Source: Streptomyces abyssomicinicus
Lineage (GTDB): Bacteria > Actinomycetota > Actinomycetes > Streptomycetales > Streptomycetaceae
Direction of reading: 5' to 3'
Assembly (NCBI RefSeq): GCF_008974245.1
Contig: NZ_BBZI01000007.1
Span: 515,629 to 579,628, forward strand
Length of the DNA stretch: 64,000 nt
Part shown: positions 17,462-24,616 of the stretch, one piece after another
How positions within the stretch are numbered: the first letter of the stretch is position 1
Layout: the number at the start of each line of letters is the position of its first letter
Position numbers and translations under genes: made by a program
Notes under the pieces: model-generated
Told to the model about the DNA's origin: nothing
What the model saw: the letters and a program-made list of their open reading frames with translations, nothing else
Database searches by the model: none

Positions 17462-17756
17462 CTGCGCCACGTGTGGGGGCGTGCGGTGCCGTGCCTGCGG
17501 TCGCGGGCGGCGGGGACGGCCCGAGGGAACGGGGAGTTCGGACCTTGCCGGCTCACGTGGCCTTGGCCGTGACCCGGCGCAAGTGGCGCGGAACGCCCGG
17601 TGGGCGGTAGGCGGTGGGCGGCAGCAGCAGGCGACGGTCCACCGGAGATGGCGGCCCGCGGACAAGTCGCGAGGTCCTCGGACGCGGGCGGCTCCCCGGT
17701 TGCGGGCGGCGGTCACCCCGCATCATCATGCCGAGCCGCGTGGCCGCGCCCCCGCC

Positions 17757-18842
17757 TCACGCCGCCGCAGCCCCCGACAGCCCGGATCCGCCCTCCAGCA
17801 GGCGGCGGACCTCCCGCACCGCCGCCCGCCCCGCCCGGTTGGCGCCCACCGTGCTGGCCGACGGCCCGTACCCGACGAGCTGCACCCGCGGGTCCGCCGC
17901 CGCCCGCGTGCCCACGAGGCGGATCCCACCGCCGGGCTCCCTCAGCCGCAGCGGCGCCAGGTGCCCCACGCTGGCCCGGAACCCGGTCGCCCACAGCACC
18001 ACTTCCGCCGCGAAGCTCCGCCCGTCCGCCCACTCCACGCCCTCGGGCGTCATCCGGTCGAACATCGGCAGCCGGTCCAGCACCCCGCTGCGCAGTCCCT
18101 CACGGATCGCGTCGTTCAGCGGCAGCCCCGTGACCGAGACCACGCTGCGCGGCGCCAACCCTTGCCGCACCCGCTCCTCGACCAGCGCCACGGCCGCCCG
18201 TCCGGCCTCCGCGTCGAACGGCCCCTCCCGGAACACCGGGGGCCGCCGCGTCACCCAGGCCGTCGCCGCAGCGTACGGAGCCAGCTCCAGCAGGTGCTGC
18301 GTTCCCGACGCGCCCCCGCCGACCACCACCGCCCGCAGCCCCGCGAAATCCTCCGGGCCCCGGTACCCCACCGTGTGCAGCTGCCGCCCGCGGAACGTCT
18401 CCTGGCCCGCGACGCGCGGCACGAACGGCCGGTCCCAGGTTCCCGTCGCGTTGATCAGCGCGCGGGCCGACCACACCCCCGCCGAGGTCTCCACCCGCAG
18501 CCGGCCCCGCTCACCCTCCCGCACCGCCAGCACGTCGACGGGCCGCACCACGTCCAGCGCGAAGGCACGCTCGTAGGCGTCGAAGTACGCGGCGATCACC
18601 TCGGACGACGGCCGCCCCGGATCGGCCCTGGTCAGCTCCATCCCGGGCAGGGAATGCATCCCGTGCACCTTGCCGTACGTCAGCGAGGGCCACCGGAACT
18701 GCCACGCGCCGCCCGGGCCCGGCGCGTGGTCCAGCACCACGAAGTCCCGCCCGGGCTCGAACCCGGTACGCCGCAGGTGGTAGGCAGCCGACAGCCCCGC
18801 CTGCCCGGCGCCCACCACCACGACATCGATCTCCCGCGTCAT
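17757..18842 (-). CDS. FAD/NAD(P)-binding flavin monooxygenase-like oxidoreductase
   Basis: A 361-residue flavoprotein of the TrkA/FMO-like group. The FAD-binding Rossmann motif VVVGAGQAGLSAAYHL lies at residues 7-22, the family segment PGGAWQFRWPSL near 44-55 and a second nucleotide motif VVGGGASGTQH near 164-174; ATGF near 280 marks the return to the FAD domain. It probably uses NADPH to hydroxylate or reduce a small substrate, which cannot be named. Start 18842 is chosen because GGAGG lies about 5 bp upstream; an in-frame GTG at 18854 would swallow that site. It is divergent from yjbQ. Confidence 0.85.
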   Translation of the reverse strand: MTREIDVVVVGAGQAGLSAAYHLRRTGFEPGRDFVVLDHAPGPGGAWQFRWPSLTYGKVHGMHSLPGMELTRADPGRPSSEVIAAYFDAYERAFALDVVRPVDVLAVREGERGRLRVETSAGVWSARALINATGTWDRPFVPRVAGQETFRGRQLHTVGYRGPEDFAGLRAVVVGGGASGTQHLLELAPYAAATAWVTRRPPVFREGPFDAEAGRAAVALVEERVRQGLAPRSVVSVTGLPLNDAIREGLRSGVLDRLPMFDRMTPEGVEWADGRSFAAEVVLWATGFRASVGHLAPLRLREPGGGIRLVGTRAAADPRVQLVGYGPSASTVGANRAGRAAVREVRRLLEGGSGLSGAAAA

Positions 18843-18919
18843 CCGCTCCTCCACACCCGTGCCAACGACCTGGGGCCCGGCTGTCTTCCCCCGCCCGGCC
18901 GATGCGTCAGGATGAAGTC

Positions 18920-19342
18920 ATGTCAGACCGTTTCCACACCCGCGTCCTGCACGTCGCCACCGGCTCCTCCGAACGCGTCGCCGACATCACCCGCGACTGC
19001 GAGGAGTTCCTGAACGAGGCCGCCGCCGGCCGGGACGGCCTCCTCAACGTCTTCGTCCCGCACGCCACGGCGGGCATCGCGGTCATCGAGACCGGAGCCG
19101 GCAGCGACGACGACCTGCTCGCCGCGCTCCGCGACCTTCTCCCGGCGGACGACCGCTGGCGCCACCGCCACGGCACCCCGGGCCACGGCCGCGACCACGT
19201 CCTCCCCGCCTTCGTGCCGCCCCACGCCACCCTCCCGGTCATCGCGGGCCGCCTGGAACTGGGCACCTGGCAGTCGGTGTGCCTGGTCGACACGAACGTC
19301 GACAACCGGAACCGGCAGGTGCGTCTCAGCTTCCTCGGCTGA
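18920..19342 (+). CDS. YjbQ-family protein (UPF0047, thiamine phosphate synthase-like)
   Basis: A 140-residue single-domain protein. The family signature is complete: VFVPHATAGIAVIETG near residues 44-59, GHGRDHVLPAFVPPHATLPVI (about residues 88-108), then LGTWQSVCLVD and VRLSFLG at the end. Conserved His residues could form the active site. Some homologues show secondary thiamine phosphate synthase activity, but the physiological role is unsettled. ATG 18920 is preferred over 18902 because AGGATGAAG precedes it. A second, broken copy of the 3' end occurs near 22.5 kb. Confidence 0.88.
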   Translation: MSDRFHTRVLHVATGSSERVADITRDCEEFLNEAAAGRDGLLNVFVPHATAGIAVIETGAGSDDDLLAALRDLLPADDRWRHRHGTPGHGRDHVLPAFVPPHATLPVIAGRLELGTWQSVCLVDTNVDNRNRQVRLSFLG

Positions 19343-19384
19343 CCGGCAGCGTCACCGGGGGCCGTGCCGCTGCTTCTCCCTTCC

Positions 19385-19445
19385 ATGGATCTTGGCGAGG
19401 GCGGTCCTGCCGGAGCCGTTCGCGCCGACGAGCGCCGTCATCATC
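19385..19445 (-). pseudogene. Remnant of an ABC transporter ATP-binding domain
   Basis: On the minus strand, positions 19441 down to 19388 read MTALVGANGSGRTALAKI, an unmistakable Walker A region of an ABC ATPase in which the catalytic Lys is replaced by Arg. No other ABC motif follows in any frame, so this is a decayed fragment within the 427-bp gap (19343-19769). The 19507-19600 minus-strand frame ends in a hydrophobic GGLVLVVKGVS tail that could be another transporter remnant, but that is weak. Confidence 0.55.
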
Positions 19446-19769
19446 AACGACACCGGCTCCGTCAACTACGCGTCACCAGCCGGATGCCGCGCCGCCCTTC
19501 CCCGGATCAGCTCACCCCTTTCACGACCAGGACGAGTCCGCCGATCACGGGCACCGGGACGCGTTCGGCGAGCGGGTCACGGAGCAGGACCGCCGCGGTC
19601 CACGAGGCAGGGCGACGGTCCGTCGGTGCCGGCCGGCACCCACGAGGGAATCGGGCACATGAGCCAAGGGTGATGGCCACCCGTACGGCGGATGGGCGTC
19701 GTGCCGTGCCGCCACAATCCTGGGAGGGAGCGCTCCGACGGGGCGTGTGTGCGGGGATACGGGGTGGGT

Positions 19770-20669
19770 GTGACCGAGCGCGGCAGGGCCGACCGCGCCG
19801 TTCCGACCGGGACGGGACCGGGCGGAACGGGAGCGGGTGTGGCGGAGCCGGGTGTGACGGACCATGGCGTTCGGCGCGCACGGACGGCGACGGAGGACCG
19901 GCCCGGTGTGCCGAGGCACGCCGACCGGCAGCGGCGGGACGACGGGCCGGTGCGTGCGGTGCCACGGCACGTGGCCTGCGTGATGGACGGCAACGGCCGC
20001 TGGGCCCAACGCCGTTCGCTTCCCCGGACGGCCGGCCACCGGGCTGCGGAGACCACCGTCATCGACATCATCGAGGCTGCCCGGGCGGCGGGCGTCGAGT
20101 GGCTGAGCCTGTACGCCTTCTCCACCGAGAACTGGAATCGTCCCGGCACCGAGGTCGACTACCTGATGCGCCTGGTCCGCCGGGTCGTGCGCAAGCACGC
20201 GCCGCTGCTGCTCGCCCGCGGCATCCGCTGCCGCTTCCTCGGGGCCGCGGACCCGCGCATCCCCCGTGAGCTGGCCCGGGACTTCGAGGACCTGGCGACG
20301 CTGACCGCCCAGAACCGGGGGATGACGCTGACCGTCGCCTTCGACCACGGCGGCCGCCGGGACATCGTCGAGGCCGCCAGGTCGCTGATCCGCACCGGGA
20401 CGCCGGCCGACGAGGTGACCGAGCGCCTCTTCGCGGACCACCTGCCGCTCCCCGACACCCCCGACATCGACCTCGTCATCCGCACCTCCGGCGAACAGCG
20501 CATCTCCAATTTCATGCTCTGGCAGGTGGCTTACGCCGAGTGGGTCTTCCCCGAGGTGCTCTGGCCGGACTTCAGGGCCCCCGACTTCCTCGCGTGTCTG
20601 CACACCTACCGGTGCCGTGACCGCCGCTTCGGTGGCGTGCCGCCCCAGACGAACAGAGACATGTCATGA
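19770..20669 (+). CDS. Isoprenyl (cis-prenyl) diphosphate synthase, UppS-like
   Basis: A cis-prenyltransferase, 299 residues from the GTG at 19770. The pyrophosphate-binding motif HVACVMDGNGRWAQRR lies near residues 68-83, then LSLYAFSTENWNRP, FDHGGRRDIVEAAR in place of the more usual NYGGR, and the C-terminal RTSGEQRISNFMLWQ and AYAEWVF. It condenses isopentenyl diphosphate onto allylic diphosphates with cis geometry. The N-terminus before ~60 is low complexity, so a start at 19906 or 19950 is equally possible. It is followed, with ATGA overlap, by the DUF2236 oxygenase, so this is probably a specialised paralogue rather than the essential undecaprenyl synthase. Confidence 0.88.
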   Translation: MTERGRADRAVPTGTGPGGTGAGVAEPGVTDHGVRRARTATEDRPGVPRHADRQRRDDGPVRAVPRHVACVMDGNGRWAQRRSLPRTAGHRAAETTVIDIIEAARAAGVEWLSLYAFSTENWNRPGTEVDYLMRLVRRVVRKHAPLLLARGIRCRFLGAADPRIPRELARDFEDLATLTAQNRGMTLTVAFDHGGRRDIVEAARSLIRTGTPADEVTERLFADHLPLPDTPDIDLVIRTSGEQRISNFMLWQVAYAEWVFPEVLWPDFRAPDFLACLHTYRCRDRRFGGVPPQTNRDMS

Positions 20670-22144
20670 CGACCGGCACCACCGGGACGCCCGACGGGGC
20701 CTCCTTGCTCGGCCCGGAAGCACAGTTCCGTGCCTTTTTCGACGACCCACGCTGGGCGCTGGGCATCATCCGGGCCACCGTGCTGGAGGCCGCGCACCCC
20801 CAGGTCGGCGCCGCCCTGGCCGAGAACTCCACCTTCGTCGCGCACCCCTGGCGTCGGCTGCGCAACACTTTCCTCAGCATGCGGCGCATGTTCGACGCCG
20901 ATCCGGCGGTGCGGGAACGCGAGGCCGCCCGGCTCAACAGGCTGCACGCCCGCATGAGCGGCTCCGACGCCGGCGGCCGCGCCTACGACGCCATGGACCG
21001 TCCGACCCGCGCCTGGGTGGTCGCCACCCTCTTCGAGAGCGCCGTGACCATGTGCCGGCTGAGCGGCCAGCCGCTCGACCAGGACACCATGGAGCGCATG
21101 TACGCCGAGTACCGCGCCTTCCTCGCCGCCCTCGACGGCGACGCCCGGGAACTCCCCGAGCGCCTGAACGACTTCTGGCCGTACTTCGACCGGGTCGTCG
21201 AGGAGGAGCTGGAGGACACCGAGGCAGCCCGCCTCATCCTCTTCCGGCTCTTCGACCACCTGCCCGCTCCGGCCCTGCTCGAGGGGGCCCCCACGCTGTG
21301 GGCGGCCGGCCGGGCCGTCGTCGGCCCGCTCATCGGCGCGATCACTGTCGCTTCGCTCCCCGACGCCTACCGGCGCAAGGCCGGTCTGCCCGAGACGCCC
21401 GGCGCCCCGACCCTCATGCAGGGCGCCTACCTCGCCGCCGGGCTCACCCGCTTCCTGCCCGCAGGCTGGATCGACGCCGGGACCATCATCGAGATCCTCT
21501 CCCTCCCGTCCCACGGCGACGCCCGGCGCGCCCGGAGTGCCAGCGCGCTGCGCGCCCGCCTGAAGTGGGCGTCGGCCCTGCTCCGCCTCGCCACACCACT
21601 CAGTCCTGACACCGGCCCCGCCCCGGCCCCCGCGGCCCCGACCGCCTCGGCGCCCACGGGAGAGGGCCGGCACTCGGCGGAGGAGTTCTTCCGCCAGGTG
21701 CTGGACCAGACCGGCGACGGCCACCTCGACTGGCCCGACCTCGCCGCCATGGCGCGCGAGCTGGCCACCCGCCTGGACCTGGACGAATCCGAGGAGAATC
21801 GCCTCTACGACGCCTTCGCCGCCTGGTGGCGCGAACTCCAGGCCGCCCTGGACACGGACGGCGACGGCCGGGTGAGCGTCGTCGAGTACGCGGCCGCCGT
21901 ACCGTCCCTCGCCGGCCCCGCGCTCATCCGGGTTGCCGAGGTGCTCTTCGACGTCACGGACAAGGACGGCAACGGGACCATCGATGCGGACGAGTACCGG
22001 GCGCTTTTCCGCACCGCCTTCCACCGCGACCTCACCATCACCGACGGCGTCTACGGGCGCAGCGCCTTCGTCGGCGACTTCCTCTCCTTCATGTCGGGCC
22101 GCCGCGCGAACACCCCGTACGACCCCCTCCTCTCCGACGCCTGA
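20666..22144 (+). CDS. DUF2236 (MpaB/Lcp-type) oxygenase with C-terminal EF-hands
   Basis: A 492-residue protein. Residues ~20-300 match the MpaB/latex-clearing DUF2236 fold: PRWALGIIRATVLEAAHPQ near 28-46 and WVVATLFESAVTMC near 114. This haem-type family includes enzymes that cleave isoprenoid chains (rubber oxygenase Lcp, mycophenolate MpaB). After an Ala/Pro linker (~320-335) come calcium-binding EF-hand loops DQTGDGHLDW (D347), DTDGDGRVSVVEY (D396) and DKDGNGTIDADEY (D432), resembling calerythrin. The start overlaps the cis-prenyltransferase stop, so the two should be made together. No signal peptide is seen. The substrate is inferred, not shown. Confidence 0.85.
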   Translation: MTTGTTGTPDGASLLGPEAQFRAFFDDPRWALGIIRATVLEAAHPQVGAALAENSTFVAHPWRRLRNTFLSMRRMFDADPAVREREAARLNRLHARMSGSDAGGRAYDAMDRPTRAWVVATLFESAVTMCRLSGQPLDQDTMERMYAEYRAFLAALDGDARELPERLNDFWPYFDRVVEEELEDTEAARLILFRLFDHLPAPALLEGAPTLWAAGRAVVGPLIGAITVASLPDAYRRKAGLPETPGAPTLMQGAYLAAGLTRFLPAGWIDAGTIIEILSLPSHGDARRARSASALRARLKWASALLRLATPLSPDTGPAPAPAAPTASAPTGEGRHSAEEFFRQVLDQTGDGHLDWPDLAAMARELATRLDLDESEENRLYDAFAAWWRELQAALDTDGDGRVSVVEYAAAVPSLAGPALIRVAEVLFDVTDKDGNGTIDADEYRALFRTAFHRDLTITDGVYGRSAFVGDFLSFMSGRRANTPYDPLLSDA

Positions 22145-22878
22145 CGCCAGCCCGCACGTCGGCCCGCTGGGCACCGCCACCATGCACGGGGACACGGCTT
22201 CTCGGACGCCACCCCGCTGCCGGCGTCGGCAGCCAGCACCCTGGCTTCGCACCGCGCCGCCTCGAAGTCACCGCCTGACCACGATGGAAATGCTCACTGG
22301 TTTCCAAGCTCAGCGCATGATCATCGGATCGCAACCTCCGCAGTATCTCGCACCGGACCGGTCGCGTCAGCAGGTACTCGGGGAAGGACGAGGCGTCGTC
22401 GGCCCGTTGAGGAGTGGCCCTCCCGCCGGGCAGGGTCCGCCTGTGCTGAGGGTTGCCCCAACGGAGGTTGGTCGACACGAACGTCGACAACGAGAACCGG
22501 CAGGTTCGGCTCAGCTTCCTCGGCTGGCCAAGATCGTCATGGCCTTGTGCGTCTTTGCGGGGATTCACGTCGAGTGTTCGGACGGTTCGCGCCGTCCGGA
22601 AAAACCATCTTGCTGCGCAGCGGCGTGACGCTGGACCCGTAGATGTGCGAAGCGGGTTGAACGGAAGCCTTCAAGGGGCTGACGTTGCGAGGGGATGCGC
22701 TCTTTCCGGCCGCGCGCACTACCCCGCAGCTTGTCCGGAAACCGGGACTCCCGCTCGATGCGGGGCGGGGCACGACCTGCCAGGTCCTCGGCGTTCAGCT
22801 CCGCCACCCGGAGCTTGCCGTGCCTCAGTCGCAGACGGTGACCTGCGCGCTGTGGGCCGGCGAAGCTGGCGACGCGAA
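22145..22878. other. 734-bp gap with gene debris
   Basis: No intact gene is supported here. Base composition is less biased than in neighbouring genes, and frames are interrupted by stops. The only recognisable item is a broken yjbQ tail (22471-22530). Stretches around 22590-22860 show weak coding-like bias on both strands but match nothing I recognise. Confidence 0.6.
22471..22530 (+). pseudogene. Second, truncated yjbQ 3' end
   Basis: This stretch encodes VDTNVDNENRQVRLSFLG, nearly identical to the last residues of the intact YjbQ at 18920-19342, and the DNA matches it at all but about four or five positions over roughly 58 bp. Upstream sequence has no yjbQ similarity and the stop codon has been lost. 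It is the relic of a duplication or of a second paralogue. Confidence 0.75.
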
Positions 22879-24378
22879 TCAGGGAATCCCCGGGGCCGGG
22901 GCGAGCCGGGCGGCGGCCGCGTTCCAGGCGGCGGTGTCCCCCCGGGGGGTGTAGTGCCGCAGGTGCTGGGTGGAGGCGATCAGCCGGCGCATGTCCGCGA
23001 GATCTCCGACCAAACCGGCGGCGCGGGCCTGGACGAGGATGTTGCCCAGGGCGGTGGCTTCGGTGGGACCGGCGACGACGGGCAGACCGGTGGCGTCGGC
23101 GGTGAGCTGGCAGAGCAGGTCGTTGCGCGAGCCGCCGCCGACGAGGTGGACGCGGTTGATGTCGCGGCCGGCGAGTTCGGCGGCCCGGCGCAGTGCACGG
23201 CGGTGGGCGAGCGCGAGGCTCTCCAGGACGCAGCGGACGATCGCGCCCTGGTTGCCGGGGACGCGCTGCCCGGTGCGGGCGCAGTAGTCCCTGATGCGGG
23301 CCGGCATGTCGCCGGGGGCGAGGAACTCCGGGGCGTCCGGGTCGACGAGGGAGGCGAAGGGCTCGGCCCGCGCCGCGTCGGCGAGGAGCGTGGAGAGGTG
23401 GGCGGGCAGGTTCTCCCTCTCCCAGGTACGTCGGCACTCCTCCAGGAGCCACATGCCCATGATGTTGCGCAGGTACCGGACGGTGCCGTCGATGCCGCGT
23501 TCGTTGGTGAAGTTCGCCGCCCGTGACTCCTCGGTCAGCACCGGGGCGTCCAGTTCGAGGCCCGCGAGCGACCAGGTGCCGCACGAGATGTAGGCGAAGT
23601 CCGGCTCGGTCGCGGGCACGGAGACGACCGCGGAGGCGGTGTTGTGCGAGGCGACCGTCGTCACCGGTGTCCGCGGGTCGAGCCCGGTGTACGCGGCGAC
23701 GTGGGGGAGCAGGGTGCCGGCCGGGTCGCCGGGGGCGCGCAGCGGAGGCAGGAGGCCGGGGTCCAGGGAGAGCCGACGCAGGAGGTCCTCGGACCAGGCG
23801 CCGGTGCGGGCGTCGAAGAGGCCGGTGGTGGAGGCGTTGGTCTCCTCGGCGCCGATCGATCCGGTCAGCCAGTGGATCAGCAGGTCGGGGATGAGCAGCA
23901 GCGTGCGGGCGGCCTTCTGCTGGGCGGTGCCCTGGGCGGCGGCGAGCTGGAAGACCGTGTTGAAGGGAAGGTGCTGGAGGCCGGTGATCCCGTACAGCTC
24001 CTCGGGAGCGACCCGGGAGCGGAGACGGGCCGCGGCACCGTCGGTCCGGCTGTCCCGGTAGTGGAACGGGTGGCCGAGCAGGGCGCCGTCGACGTCGAGA
24101 AGGCCGTAGTCCACGGCCCAGGTGTCGACGCCGACGGAGGTGACGCCGCCGGACCGGGCGGCCTCGCGCAGCCCGTCGAGGATGCCCTGGAACAGGGCGA
24201 GGACGTCCCAGCGCAGCCCGTCCGGCAGGCGCACAGGGGTGTTGGGGAAGCGGTGCACCTCGGTGAGGTCGAGGTTCTCCCGGCCCACCCGGCCGACGAT
24301 CACCCGTCCGCTGGTGGCGCCCAGATCGACCGCGGCGAACGCGGACGCGAAGGCGGACGACGGTGGAGTGGTGGTCAC
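22879..24378 (-). CDS. rhaB: L-rhamnulokinase
   Basis: A 499-residue FGGY-family sugar kinase that phosphorylates L-rhamnulose to L-rhamnulose 1-phosphate. The N-terminal ATPase motif AVDLGATSGRVIVGRV lies near residues 15-30, VGVDTWAVDYGLLD near 83 carries the conserved residues of rhamnulokinases, FAYISCGTWSLAGLEL near 266 starts the second lobe, and the adenosine motif VHLVGGGSRNDLLCQLTADA is near 420. GTG 24378 is chosen because AGAGG precedes it by 7 bp; the upstream in-frame extension is repeat-derived. It is the last gene of the rha group; the aldolase gene lies 238 bp upstream across G-rich repeats. Confidence 0.93.
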   Translation of the reverse strand: MTTTPPSSAFASAFAAVDLGATSGRVIVGRVGRENLDLTEVHRFPNTPVRLPDGLRWDVLALFQGILDGLREAARSGGVTSVGVDTWAVDYGLLDVDGALLGHPFHYRDSRTDGAAARLRSRVAPEELYGITGLQHLPFNTVFQLAAAQGTAQQKAARTLLLIPDLLIHWLTGSIGAEETNASTTGLFDARTGAWSEDLLRRLSLDPGLLPPLRAPGDPAGTLLPHVAAYTGLDPRTPVTTVASHNTASAVVSVPATEPDFAYISCGTWSLAGLELDAPVLTEESRAANFTNERGIDGTVRYLRNIMGMWLLEECRRTWERENLPAHLSTLLADAARAEPFASLVDPDAPEFLAPGDMPARIRDYCARTGQRVPGNQGAIVRCVLESLALAHRRALRRAAELAGRDINRVHLVGGGSRNDLLCQLTADATGLPVVAGPTEATALGNILVQARAAGLVGDLADMRRLIASTQHLRHYTPRGDTAAWNAAAARLAPAPGIP

Positions 24379-24430
24379 GTGAATACCTCTGCGGTGCGGG
24401 CGGGATCGGCCGGAGCAGGACGGGGGGACG

Positions 24431-24490
24431 GAGCGGGAAGGGGGAACGGAGCGGGAAGGGGGAACGGACGGAGCGGGAAGGGGGAACGGA
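24431..24490 (-). repeat. G-rich tandem repeats upstream of the rhamnulokinase gene
   Basis: Three copies of gagcgggaagggggaacg, two of them adjacent and one offset by 4 bp, lie between the aldolase and kinase genes. The short G-runs on the plus strand might affect mRNA structure or spacing; no regulator site is recognisable. Confidence 0.75.
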
Positions 24491-24616
24491 GCGGACCTGC
24501 GGCGCACGGAGGAACACGGCGTCAGGGCCGGCCCCTGTGCGGTGTCACGCCGCCGGTCCGCGGGCGCTCCTGGGGCGGGCGTGTCAGGTCACCCGCCCCA
24601 GGGCGATCGAGGGCCG

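Noticed and set aside
15320..17716. Long minus-strand open frame opposite the ABC exporter
   Set aside because: Asp/Val/Gly/His-rich antisense composition with no domain; the plus strand has all ABC motifs.
19507..19605. Minus-strand hydrophobic tail considered as a DMT/SMR transporter end
   Set aside because: Only about 30 residues look transporter-like, with no upstream spans; too little to call.
22565..22878. Possible transposase or integrase remnant upstream of the rhamnulokinase stop
   Set aside because: No DDE, HTH or tyrosine recombinase motif and no terminal inverted repeats could be found in any frame.
24431..24490. G-rich repeats considered as a CRISPR or riboswitch
   Set aside because: They are irregular direct repeats with no spacers and no conserved RNA structure that I recognise.
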